Shown: piece after piece, positions 35,312 to 46,510 of the stretch | Position numbering within the stretch: position 1 is the first letter of the stretch | Layout: every line of letters begins with the position of its first letter | Assembly: GCF_040115645.1 (NCBI RefSeq) | Contig: NC_089564.1 | Coordinates: 2,108,001 to 2,172,000, forward strand | Source: Euwallacea fornicatus | Taxonomy: Eukaryota > Arthropoda > Insecta > Coleoptera > Curculionidae | DNA: 64,000 nucleotides | Direction: 5' to 3' | The notes under the pieces: model-generated | The model's input: the letters and a program-made list of their open reading frames with translations, nothing else | What the model was told of the DNA's origin: nothing | Database searches by the model: none | Translations under genes and position numbers: made by a program

Positions 35312-38110
35312 TATTTATTTTGTAGCAAAGCACAAGCAGCCAATTCGGAAAGAATATTAATAAAATATTATTTTTCGCAAGTGATGGAAATACTCGCGTA
35401 TTATCATAAAAACTGGTTATATCATAATTATTGGATTGTGTGCCTTTATATTTGATTATTTATTTGTATACAATTAAATGTTTGGAAATATTTTCATTAT
35501 TTACTATTTTGTAAAAACCAGGTTTAATTGTGCCAAATGAATATTCATTTCATGTTTTTCCATAAACCGTAGTAATTATTATCCACTTCAGTACACGTTT
35601 CGACTTTCCCTGGCAACGCTGAATTAAATAGTAATTATCATTTGCAAAGATCGTGTAAAAATTCACGTTTGAGAACTTTTTTAATTGAAAAAGCTTGGTT
35701 ATTGTTTTAATTAAACTTTTGCTTGTGCTACAAAAGTGGAGTTTTTCGCCAAAACTGTTGTTTCGGCGTACTGAAGTACTTAATAAAAAAAAAGTCGAAA
35801 AAAGAGTGCACCGCTTTTACTACCTGATGAATAAGAAAAGGGAATATTGTCCTCTAAGGATAGAGCACTAAATAATCCTTAACACTTTGCATGAAAGCGC
35901 GATCTTTCCTTCATAAAATCGTAAAGTGGCTCTTTCAGAATTTTATCTTCGCAGTAATAATTTTTTCAGAAGACAATGGCCCATCGTGCCTTCAATAGAA
36001 TCGTAACAATTCTTTGTTGGTTTTAAGACAGAAGCACAAACACCAGTATGCGTTGTTACCCGGAGAGTATATTATTCTAAACCGACCTAATGGAAAAGCA
36101 ATTGATCAATGAAATATCATTCTCATGCTTTCGGATTTATTTGAAAACAATATTATTTCCCTAGTAAATAAACAGAATAACCTGGCGTGAATTAAACCAC
36201 TCCATAATTATGCGAGGACCACGAACACCAATGCCATGGTCATAAATATGCGAATTGGATAATTGAATTTCAATAAAAACCAGTAGTCATGGAGAACCGT
36301 GCTGGGTGTTAAATATTTATAAATTTCGATACAGTAGATAAATTATGTGCCTAAGCTTTTATTTCAATGAATTTGTCCATTGTTTTCCAGCTTATTAGTG
36401 GCTGTTTTGTTGTCAACTCTTATTTCAATTATGGCTGAATTTAACATGAAAACATTCTTCGTCCCACTTGAAATCCAATCCAAACTATATACATAAACAC
36501 AGATTGTAATTAAACTCTCGAATAGTAATAATTACTTTCTGATGAAATGCGATAACAGACTTTCCATCAGGGTTTAGGAGATATTAAATAACAGATTCTA
36601 CGCGTAAATCGTATGGGTTTAATTTATCGTCCAATCCTGCAGGGATTTCGATTTTATCCGGCTCCGATAGCTGAGAATCGGAAGGTTTCCATGAAAAATC
36701 GCAGCTATTTCTTGTTAATAATGACATATTCAACATTCGCATGGAGACTATATCGCTTAATACAAATTGAGAACATCTGGAAAATGTTATATGTAGAAAT
36801 GGATTTCAGTGAACGGAGCTGCCTTCAGAATTTAAAATGTGCATTGACGAACTTTAATTTGAATGAAAATTTCCATTGTATTGAGGTATAAGCATTATAA
36901 ATACTGGACTTTAGAGAATATTACCTGGACAGTTTAGCATGAAACTCTTCTTATTGTGGGACTGTCCAGACCGACAGAAGCGGGGGGCATGCTCCTTGGT
37001 CTGAAACATCGGGTCTAATCTACTGCTGAATAGTAGACCAGCTATCACCTTACACATTTCTCCAAAACCTCAAGTTTCTCGAGTAATTTTTTCAATGTCG
37101 GCTCGCTGCCACCAGCTGTGCTCGAACATGAAAGAAAACTAATTCTAGATCGTCAGAAACAGAAAGAAACACGTGCAAAGAGTCTCGACCAGCATACTGC
37201 GCGTATTTCTAACTATCTGGACCGAGTTTTCCTCTCTGTGGAAACTAATCTATTTTCGGAAATATCTATTTTTTGTTGCCGTTGAACCCCAACTTTCGCT
37301 AAAGCTTTTTTTCGACGTCAAAGCAATATTTTACAAACTTCTCGCTCAAATGACTTTAAAAAAAAAGATCAATTCGAAAATCAAAACTAAAAAAAAAAAA
37401 AGATTCAAAACTTTGTCGAGTTTACCATTCGAATGGCTTTGGGATTTGAAGACGCCTGTATACCTTCTGAATGTCTCACGACCAAACACGAGATGTTTTG
37501 AATTGTGAGCATTGCTACGTTCCTACGACTCAGAATTGTAATGAGCATATCCAAATTCATTTTTTTAATTTGAGGCGCTGTGCAGTTATAGTTATTTTCG
37601 TTACACAATACCTATTTTTGTTTCCATTTAACGTACATTAAATTAGACTTGAAAATCCGTTCTGAGAATTTTAACTAAAGCATGACGGTTACTGAAGCTG
37701 AAAGCAGCCACATAACATGCATATTTATTTTCTTCTTCAACAATATTTACTTTCAATTACAGTATATCTGCATGCAACTCGATTCCACAATGCCTCTTCT
37801 ACTATTTCGACTCGAACTGCTAAATTCTTTATTTTCCTCGCACACATTCATTTACGTTTTTGCCATGATTATTAATTCTTTTTTCGAACACACCTTCCAT
37901 CTGGCCAATTAGCCAGGAGTTGTGTTTGCACAATCCAGTAAAACTTCTTTTAAACGTAAACAATTTCTTTCAGTTGAGTACAAACCTCGACGTTTTCTCC
38001 GTTAATAATATTTTTATCATCCCCGTTATTCGTTACTTGCCTATTCGTTATTGAGCTTGTAATGTGGATAAGAATCTGATCATATTAACGCCGATCGTGA
38101 GCCCTACTTA
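35312..38110. other. Unassigned AT-rich interval
   Basis: It shows no recognisable gene, transposon tip or RNA. The frames at 36613-36891 and 37173-37508 are A/T-driven and unlike known proteins. A poly-A stretch lies near 37388. Confidence 0.5.
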
Positions 38111-38112
38111 TA

Positions 38113-38541
38113 CAGGGTAATTCTTAACCTTTACGCATAAACTTGGGAAATTATAACTGAGAACAAATAATGATTAATGGCAAAACGAAATGTGGTAAAA
38201 CGTTTTTAGTATCTGAGATACCAGATTATTTTGAATAAAAATAAAAAAATAGATTTTCATAAAATTGAAAATGCATTTAATTCGTCAAAGTAACTATTCG
38301 AAGTAGTTTCCATGAGTTTTAATTCACAGTTGGGTTCAGACATAAAAAATTTATCAGGTGAACCCGTGACATATTAAATGCATTTGCAATATTATGAAAT
38401 TCGTGTTCTTTTATTTTCATTCGAAATAAATTGGTACCTCCGAAACAAAAAATATTAACCACTTTCTTTCCACTATTAATTATTATTTGTCCACAGTTAC
38501 AATTTCCCAAATTTATTATATGTAGGTTAAAAATCACCCTG
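38113..38541. mobile_element. MITE with CAGGGTRATT ends and about 150-bp diverged arms
   Basis: The left end CAGGGTAATTCTTAACCT and the reverse complement of the right end (CAGGGTGATTTTTAACCT) match, and the arms go on with GGGAAATTRTAACTG and ACAAATAATRATTAAT. TA stands on both sides (38111-38112 and 38542-38543). It is 429 bp long, with no coding capacity. Confidence 0.75.
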
Positions 38542-38543
38542 TA

Positions 38544-40369
38544 CATATTGCGAATAAATATAAATAATACGAAAAGTAACAATTTTTAAAGATTTTTTTT
38601 GACGATTACATTCATAAAGCAGGAGATCTAATAAAACCTTATCAAAGCAGAGCAGCTTGAGATCATTTTGAAAACCACATCATCGACTACGTCTTTATTT
38701 TTAAATTTAGAAAAAAATATATTAATACAAAAAAAATTAAAAGAGTAACTTTTGAAATTAATTTCAAAAATCGAGATCGTATTAAAAATAATGAAATTAA
38801 TGACAGTTCATCGATTGCCAAAGGTCGGTTTAAAAATTTGACGTAGTTTTTGACAATGTCAATGACAATGTCTGATAATGCCATGAGAAAACGTTGTCAC
38901 GAAACAAAAAACTGAAATTCATATTCGATATTTCTGGATGATGTTTTGTGACGTGACGTTTGACAACAAATGCAACGCAACGTTTTTCCCATTTAACAAA
39001 ATCTGTATCTCTCACCATTTTTGAGATTTCCTTACTATCACGTTATATTGTACACCATGCACAATCACAAAGGGGGTCTCGGCTAATCAACCATGGAACG
39101 TCTGGACTTTCTGTAAACCATTAGTAAAGTTACCTTAAGTTCAGAAAAAGTTCTCTACATTCGGAAAGTCCGCTCTCAATTAACTTATTCGCATCTAATT
39201 GTAGAATCAAACATAATGTCCGTTTCTGGAGGTCAACCATTAAATCCCGAGTATCTCGGTAACTACAAAAGATAGGAGGTCGGTTCGATTAAGGCAAAGT
39301 AACACAATTAGGACTTCGAGAATATGTTGCTTCAAAATGTAAAAAATTCCGATGTCTTATGTAGAAGTATTCTACAACGTGACCATGCTATATTTGAAAT
39401 TCGACGTTTCGATTTTTGACAACCATTTCAGACTTCGTTTGCTCTTATGGACGTCATCTTCGATTTTCCAGGAAGTATCAGACATCCTTTCACGCCTTGT
39501 TGAAACTCGTTGGTACAGATATATAATTTTTGACTTACAGGGTGTTTAAAAAATATGCAGCAATATTTAAGAGGATGGTTTCTCAGGTCTTTTTATCGAA
39601 AAAAGCTCCTATAGACATAGGTTTGAAAATGTATTGTTTCCAAGATATAGGATGTATTTTTTTTTTAATTACGGTTTTTGAAAAATAATTCAAATACATT
39701 TTGAAAGACTTTTCGTTCGTTTGGTAGCACTGTTTGTAGTAATAACAGGCTGATTTGGCGCTATTTCTAGAATATTTGAAAATGTTTCTGTGTGATAAAT
39801 GGATATACAATAAAATGGCTTTTATTTTTCATCTCGTAAACCAAACAAGATAGAACGAAAATTCGAAAGACGAAAAAGTTGTATTCTTAATTGCTTCATC
39901 TAAAAAAAATCGAAATTTAATTAATGTCAGTGGCGCACATTTGAATAATAATCCTTCGTGAGAAATCTTAACAGTTGTATAATTCCTGATAGTACTTAAC
40001 GGTCTCTCTCACTAATTTCAATAGAGTTAATTAAATTTCGTATCAATTAAATTTTCGCTCGACGAATTAATCCAGAACATGACGGTTTTACGCCGTTTCG
40101 GCTCTAGCCGATCGTTACCTGAACTGTAATAGGTAATCAATTACAGAGGTTAGATGTCTAAACTAAGTGTTCACCAGCTAAAGCTAGAACTTATTGTTTT
40201 GCTGAACTGATAAATGCAACAATGTGTAGCATTAAGCGTGTATAAAGTTATGCAGGATGTTTTGAATTAACGTTGGAGTATTTTGGGAAGTAACTCCAGA
40301 GATTGAAATGATAAAAAAAATTCTTGTAGACATACCCTAAAAATTGCTTCTTAGAGAGGTTAGAAACCC
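38544..40369. other. Unassigned interval with one isolated transposon tip
   Basis: TTACAGGGTGTTTAAAAAAT near 39536 looks like the left tip of a CAGGG element, and the following 290 bp may belong to it. I found no right end. No gene supported. Confidence 0.45.
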
Positions 40370-40464
40370 TTAACCTTTCGGAGGTCGCGCTTAAATCGAG
40401 ACATAAAAGGTCGCACGCGGACTACTATTCCGCTATAGATCATAGATAAGATAGAATATAGATT

Positions 40465-40920
40465 TCAGTCTATTTCATCTTTTTCTCTTTGGTAATTATC
40501 TCGATTCCCTAGTATATACTGATTTGTGTGAATTACAATATCGTTGAGAATTTTATCCGAAAAAAAGTGACTAAAAATTTCTGATTCTTTTTTTACGTGT
40601 TTTAGACAAGTTTTGACACCTGGAAGATCTTTCATAAGATTTTCTTTTCGAGTCCTTCCATATCTTGCTATTGGATGTTTTGACCAAATTGTTGTTTTGT
40701 CTTTACCAGTGAAACTAGGTCCCTGCATTGAAATTTCTTCACCACTTTCAGAATCGGAATATTCTTGTTCGGTGCTGCTATCAATACGTTCTATTTCAAC
40801 CAGATCATCCTCTTCCAAATCTTTATCGTCATCGTCAAAAGTATCTTGTGGAATATCTTCCCACAAACACTCTTCCATAAGTTTTTTCAAATGGTTCTGT
40901 TCGTCTTCCCAAGAACACAT
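40465..40920 (-). CDS. N-terminal fragment of a piggyBac-type transposase (151 codons)
   Basis: The frame starts at ATG 40920 and is open to 40465. It has an acidic, low-complexity N-terminus (DTFDDDDKDLEEDDLVEIER, then STEQEYSDSESGEE) as in other piggyBac transposases. The first conserved block of the DDE_Tnp_1_7 domain follows (TTIWSKHPIARYGRTRKEN, PGVKT, FFSDKILNDIVIHTNQYI). Full-length proteins of this family are near 550-600 residues; the catalytic aspartates lie beyond the point where this one stops, so it cannot cut DNA. The start is supported by a splice acceptor immediately before it. It may be a passive deletion product or an acidic-domain peptide that interferes with a full-length transposase. 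I cannot tell which. Confidence 0.75.
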   Translation of the reverse strand: MCSWEDEQNHLKKLMEECLWEDIPQDTFDDDDKDLEEDDLVEIERIDSSTEQEYSDSESGEEISMQGPSFTGKDKTTIWSKHPIARYGRTRKENLMKDLPGVKTCLKHVKKESEIFSHFFSDKILNDIVIHTNQYILGNRDNYQREKDEID

Positions 40921-40980
40921 CTAAAAAATTAATAGTCCGTAACATTTAGATGTCATTTTTGAAGAAAAAAACCAACTTAC
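40921..40980 (-). other. Predicted 60-bp intron in the piggyBac-like 5' leader
   Basis: On the minus strand the sequence reads AACAAG, then GTAAGTTGGT (donor), and ends TTAATTTTTTAG (acceptor) directly before ATGTGTTCTTGG, the start of the transposase fragment. GT-AG ends, a pyrimidine-rich acceptor and a length of 60 bp fit small insect introns. Confidence 0.65.
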
Positions 40981-41250
40981 CTTGTTTAGTAACACAATTT
41001 TAACTTGGTTGTATACTTTTATTAAACACAAAACTGAGGCAAGGAAGGTCGTATGGGGAATTACCGTCCGTAATGAAGAAAGTACCGAGACGAAACGCAC
41101 TAAATGACGTACAAAAGCGCATGCGCCACTATTAACGCATTTTATAAGACTACTGTGCAGCGCCACATCAGCAGGTGACGCATCACGGAATTATTTTAAA
41201 TATATTAATCTTGCGGAGTGAGACTCCGCGCGCGACCCCCGAAAGATTAA

Positions 41251-41650
41251 AGGGGAAACCCTGAAGATAGTTTTTTTGGAATATTTTCTAAATGGTTTGC
41301 GTTGAAATTATGAAATTCAGTGCACCGTGATAAAATTAAATTTGAATAGTTTTTTATAGATATTAGGCATATACCGAGGGTCTCTTGAGTAGATGTTGCC
41401 CGAACTTCTTTGATTGTGATATTTCTTAATTTTTGAAATGGAATTACTGAATCGCAAATATTTTTCAGTAGAAAAGGGCCTTTTATTTCATATGGTTAGA
41501 ATGGAACGTTTTCTAGAAAAATGAGCTTTTACGAACCGATGCAGGATTGCGTCAACTTCGAAATGCACCTTAATAAACATGATAGACGCCCTGGTAATAG
41601 ACATGCTATATATTTTTATTAACCAGCGACACCAAGAATAATATTATTAA
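41251..41650. other. Unassigned interval
   Basis: AT-rich; no gene or terminal repeat seen. Confidence 0.5.
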
Positions 41651-41740
41651 GGATGTTGAATAAAATGTTGAAAATGGCCTCCGTTCATCTCAATGGATCC
41701 TCGAAGTCTTTTCTTGACACATTTCATGTAATTGTGCGTG
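41651..41740 (-). pseudogene. C-terminal fragment of an SPDLTPLD-group transposase
   Basis: The minus strand reads MKCVKKRLRGSIEMNGGHFQ, then HFIQH and a stop, in one frame. This matches the family's C-terminus (for example EVNGNIFEHLL in the 46511 element and INGEHFKHLI at 5230). Nothing recognisable of the catalytic domain precedes it. It is only about 30 codons, but the motif is distinctive. Confidence 0.6.
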
Positions 41741-43201
41741 GGTTCATAAAAACCAATTATTTCTGGAAAACGGCGTTTTCAAGATGAAATAAGAGGACTT
41801 TTAGATTAAAAAAAAAAAAAAATGCGAGTCGCTAATTTACGTAGGAAACCTCTTGTATGTGACGCCTCTGACTAAAATCTGCAATTATTAAAACGAAAAG
41901 TTTTCCCACATCAGCTTATCCCAGCATTCCCAATTTCATAATTCTAGCACGAATAGTTTCGAAAAAACCATCATCGAACTTCCCCCTTTAAGGGGTTTTA
42001 GCCCCTTTAAAGAGAATTTTTTCGATTATGCTTATAGGAACTTTTTTTATTATTGCGAGCCCTAAAATCACCTTCCAAAATATTTCTGTGTCATTTCCGG
42101 ACATCCCGTAGAAAATGACTTTAATGGGCCTTCGATACCTTCATGACTTTTAGATTACTACGAAGATTAGACCTGACCACTTCGAAGCGATGCGTCATAA
42201 CGTGACGGAGGAATTAAAAATCAGAAAATAGGAGAAATATCAATTCTGACATTCATTTCGTTGGTGATTGAGGCCATTGAGCCATTATCTTTCCTAAAAC
42301 TGGCTTTGCCGTTCGTTCAAAAGTCCGTTATTAAATAGCGGCCTTTCGAATCGTAACGTACTATGTGGACCAGATAAGGAATTCCAATGCTGAAGCCGTT
42401 TATCCACTAAAGGAAAAGAACAATAAAACCAAACAAAAATAAAAACTCAGTACAGTTTACTGCTACGGTCGCAAATCGGGCCACAAACCCAAAAATAAAA
42501 CTGGGAAAACTTCATTTGCAACGTTTTTATCTGGGGCGTCATTTGGTCGGAACTACTCCAGTTTCAGCTACTAAATGCACCCCGTTACGGGAAAACGGAA
42601 ATTGCAGCCGGCATTATTCGGATTAAGATTTCCGTTTGTAGTATTTCGTAAACATTTTACTGCTTTCTAAAAGTTTTCCATGGGGAAGTTTCGTATGAAA
42701 CTATAATGAGTTTGTATTTATCAGAGCTGCAGGGGTGGTGTTATGAATAGAAAATCGACCAAAATCTGAGCTGAGAACCATATGGTGCTAACTTGAGCGA
42801 GGAAAAGTTCTCAACGTGATGTATGTGAACGCGAATGAATTTTCAGTCCAGACTTTTACTATTTTCAATAACGACTATTCAAAACTCAACTATGTATAAA
42901 TTACTTACTCCCCATGGTTAATAATGGGCTTGCTTTATATTTCTGCGGTTTCCTATATACTCGAACAACAGGGCGTAACATTTACAATAATATTATTGCG
43001 AAGCATTGACCGTTAATGCCTCATAATGGGCTTATTGCAACTGCATTAGTTAGTACAGGTAATATTGTTTAAAGGCTGGGAATTTGCTTAAACATGTTTT
43101 TGAACCACTGCAACTTTTGGAAACTGATATAAAATTCAATCCAACAACCGACAATTCGTTTGAGATTCAACTACGTGATCAATTGAATCGAGAACTCAAC
43201 T
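41741..43201. other. Unassigned interval
   Basis: No gene is supported. A block at 42533-42590 (GGGGCGTCATTTGGTCGGAAC, CAGTTTCAG) is a diverged copy of 14945-15000. A 15-A run lies near 41807. Confidence 0.45.
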
Positions 43202-43206
43202 GATAG

Positions 43207-45470
43207 TGTTGAACGATATGCAGGGGTTCCTTCCTTGGAGGTCGGAGATACCACCCGCGAATTATTACACGCGAGCGCTACTTGTAGTACTTGTCGGTTC
43301 AAGGTACCGACGTTGCACTTCTAGTTACGAGAGTCCAGGATGGACTAGATACCTGCTTAGCAAGGTAAACACGTGGGATCTCCCGAAAGTCCTGGAATTA
43401 GGACAACCCGTCAAATTATTGCACTATTTATTAACTTATTCGTAAATATACAGGGTGTCCTCGAATTACGTGGCCAAAATAATACCGCAGATTGTTTGAG
43501 TGAAAATAAGTCGATTTAACTAAACTTCCCTCAGTCCAAAAGTTGATAATTATGGAGCTACAGGGTGTTAAAGTTGAAAAAAAAAATCACATTTTCTTTA
43601 ATATCTTTCGATTTCTTTGAGTTAATTTCACGAAATTTCATATTTGAGGGTGTTTTAGGATACGAAATTCAAATTTATTAACGATTTAGTTGTTTCTTCT
43701 AGGGGGCGCCACAAGCGACCATTAGGACACATTTAAATCTCTGTAACTTTTTCGTGCCACGGTGTATATTATTTTGGTATTTAAAAACCTTTTTCCCTAC
43801 CTTTTATGCTTGGAAAAGGTATACTTTATTGACGTCGCTAGAAGCAACGGTTTTGGAGAAAAATGCATCTAAGCCTGATGATGCATGCAAATTACCTTAA
43901 AATTATTTTCCGTTAAAAAAAATTAAGTTTTTCAAAAATAATTATTAGTAAAGGTATAACAATAAGTTTTCAAAATCAGATATTATTAAATAGAAAACAA
44001 AAATAATAATTAACAAAGAAACAACAACAAGCGAGAATAACACTTACTAATTAATTAAATTATTATTGGCCATACTTATGGATATTTACAGGAACAAGAA
44101 GCGAAACTGACAAGAAAAACTGAGGGCTAAATAAAAAAACTGACATTTGAGAAACAAATTCAAGTGTTAAAATGTCAATTAAAAACATAGCCAACTGAGT
44201 TATTTACTTAAAAGCGCCAACGCAAATATGCAGCGCATTAGAATTATTTACAGAGATTTAAATGTGTCCTAATGGTCACTTGTGGCGCCCCCTAGAAGAA
44301 ACAACTAAATCGTTAATAAATTTGAATTTCGTATCCTAAAACACCCTTAAATATGAAATTTCGTGAAATTAACTCAAAGAAATCGAAAGATATTAAAGAA
44401 AATGTGATTTTTTTTTTCAACTTTAACACCCTGTAGCTCCATAATTATCAACTTTTTGACTGAGGGAAGTTTAGTTAAATCGACTTATTTTCACTCAAAC
44501 AATCTGCGGTATTATTTTGGCCACGTAATTCGAGGACAACCTGTATATTACTAAACTTAATTGAAGTAAACACGGGATTGATTGATTGCGAGGCCGGGTA
44601 TTAGTACGAGTTATAATTTGTTGGGGTATTCAAGATGCTGAACCGTCAGCAGCACTGGTCAGAGTCGTGAGTATGATAACGAGAAGAAATGAATGTCATG
44701 AATCCCATCCTCTCCCAGCCCTTAAGTCGTTCCGAACGAAACGTGACGGTACCCCCAATTTCGCCCACCGCCAAAAGGTAGCGATGGGGAATTCCGACAC
44801 CCAAGAACTACGTCCGATACACATTTATAACTTGATTACCTCGCAATATAGTTTCTTTGGAAGAACACAAAGCCGAGGAATTTTGACTAATAAACCATTT
44901 GTTTAACTATGACGGGTCGTGACATCTGGGAAGCAAGCAAATACAAAATGTGCATCGGACGTAGTTCTTGGGTGTCGGAATTCCCCATCGCTACCTTTTG
45001 GCGGTGGGCGAAATTGGGGGTACCGTCACGTTTCGTTCGGAACGACTTAAGGGCTGGGAGAGGATGGGATTCATGACATTCATTTCTTCTCGTTATCATA
45101 CTCACGACTCTGACCAGTGCTGCTGACGGTTCAGCATCTCGAATACCCCAACAAATTATAACTCGTACTAATACTCGGCCTCGCAATCAATCAATCCCGT
45201 GTTTACTTCAATTAAGTTTAGTAATATATATTTACGAATAAGTTAATAAATAGTGCAATAATTTGACGGGTTGTCCTAATTCCAGGACTTTCGGGAGATC
45301 CCACGTGTTTACCTTGCTAAGCAGGTATCTAGTCCATCCTGGACTCTCGTAACTAGAAGTGCAACGTCGGTACCTTGAACCGACAAGTACTACAAGTAGC
45401 GCTCGCGTGTAATAATTCGCGGGTGGTATCTCCGACCTCCAAGGAAGGAACCCCTGCATATCGCTCAACA
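43207..45470. mobile_element. Palindromic element with TG...CA ends and 5-bp target duplication
   Basis: The two arms (43207-43450 plus 44546-44842, and 44930-45470) are inverted repeats of about 541 bp that are nearly identical. A unique spacer of about 87 bp separates them. The tips are TGTTGAACGATATGC and the reverse complement of GCATATCGCTCAACA. GATAG flanks both ends (43202-43206 and 45471-45475). TG...CA tips with a 5-bp duplication are what LTR-retrotransposon integrase makes, so this resembles two LTR-like units head to head around a CGTGACATCTGGG spacer. No gag or pol is present. The mirrored open frames in the arms are not genes. A truncated relative with the same arm and spacer order lies at 6402-7195. 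Confidence 0.75.
43451..44543. mobile_element. MITE (1093 bp, arms of about 300 bp) inserted in the palindrome's left arm
   Basis: The left tip CAGGGTGTCCTCGAATTACG and the right tip (reverse complement CAGGTTGTCCTCGAATTACG) start arms of about 300 bp that match closely, including an internal ACAGGGTGTTAAAGTTG. TA lies on both sides (43449-43450 and 44544-44545). The other arm of the palindrome has the uninterrupted site TAAATATATATTACTAAAC, so limits and TA duplication are proven by the empty site. There is no coding in the loop. Confidence 0.9.
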
Positions 45471-45475
45471 GATAG

Positions 45476-46508
45476 CATTTCGAATGTACCTAATGGCGCA
45501 ACCCGTAAGAAACATCTGTATCCATGGTAACACCTAACGTTAAGACAAAACGTTTCAGGCTTGAGTACGGCCGTGGATTTTCCAATTCTACGTGGTTGCT
45601 AGGAAACTTCGAACAATAACCTCCTTTTCCGACCGCTCTTTTTCAAGTTGTCTTAGCAACCACAAGGAATTAGGAAATCTACGGCTGGAAAGGTGCGTTC
45701 CAAAAGCGGTATGGGGCTATTTCCAGCCTTTAACGTTCTGTTTAAAATACTCTAATCTAATACGTTTTTCTAAATATGGAAATATTCACGACCATCTATC
45801 AGGTCCACACAAAAAAACATGAAATAAAATAAAAGGCAGATGAGGTATTCATTAAAATTAAAAGGGACGATTTAGAACCCAAAACCGCAGATTTTCTGCA
45901 AAGCAGGGGCACAACGTAATCCGTAATTTTTTAGATGAATAATTTATGATTGTTCCTTCACCCACGATTTATGTAAAATAAACGCTCAGGCTCCAAAAAA
46001 TATATAATAAATGAAATGAACCCTTGGACAGTAGTCCCTTTTGAACGTTGAGTGATATGAGGTTGGAACACTGTATCAATAACGTGATAGACAACAGTGT
46101 GAAAATCGACATTTTTGGGTCATTTCTTAGCTTTCACAACTACGAAGTACTTGCAAAGATTCTAAAACGAAATTCGCTATGCGAAAAAAAATCTTTAAGT
46201 GGGACCCACTGGAACATAAAAGTTCCATTTATTGCTAGATTTCCGACCTTCGTGGAGGATCGAATTTTCAGGATTTACTTAAGCATTTTCTTAAAAAGAC
46301 AACAAAGTTTAAATGCCTCATAAAAAATTGGTTTATGGCGTATCACAGTTCAAACGTTTCCAACATTGCTTATTTAAATTCGGTCATCGCTAGCGTTTTA
46401 TTTCACTGCCGCACTAAAAACTCTTTATAGGATGAAAGCAGTGGATGTTATAGACATTTTCCAATATGGGCTCCAACGTATTGGACTGATGAAGCAATGT
46501 TTCCATTA
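45476..46508. other. Unassigned interval with three X-box-like sites
   Basis: No gene is supported. The interval 45518-45660 contains three matches or near-matches to the RFX X-box pattern (listed separately). A frame at 46048-46323 (91 codons) is not recognisable. Confidence 0.45.
45518..45660. promoter_or_regulatory. Cluster of three X-box-like (RFX) motifs
   Basis: GTATCCATGGTAAC (45518-45531), GTTGCTAGGAAAC (45595-45607) and GTTGTCTTAGCAAC (45647-45660) fall within 143 bp. The second and third fit the loose X-box pattern RYYNYY-N1-3-RRNRAC; the first is near the stricter GTNRCC-N-RGYAAC form. There is no adjacent gene, so function is unproven. Confidence 0.25.
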
Positions 46509-46510
46509 TA

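Larger units (their letters stand above)
40374..41246 (-). mobile_element. piggyBac-like non-autonomous element (873 bp)
   Basis: TTAA stands on both sides (40370-40373 and 41247-41250), the target used by piggyBac elements. The left end CCTTTCGGAGGTCGCGC and the reverse complement of the right end (TCTTTCGGGGGTCGCGCGCG) are inverted repeats. The right end also has a small hairpin, GCGGAGTCTCACTCCGC. Between them is only the N-terminal part of a transposase gene on the minus strand, with a 5' intron, so the middle and 3' part were lost. Confidence 0.85.

Noticed and set aside
35312..38110. Possible host exons in the open frames at 36613-36891 and 37173-37508
   Set aside because: Composition is A/T-driven, there are no recognisable domains, and no convincing splice pattern connects them.
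44586..45186. Two nearly identical open frames of about 100 codons on opposite strands
   Set aside because: They are the same stretch of the palindrome read from each arm; no resemblance to a protein and no coding signal.
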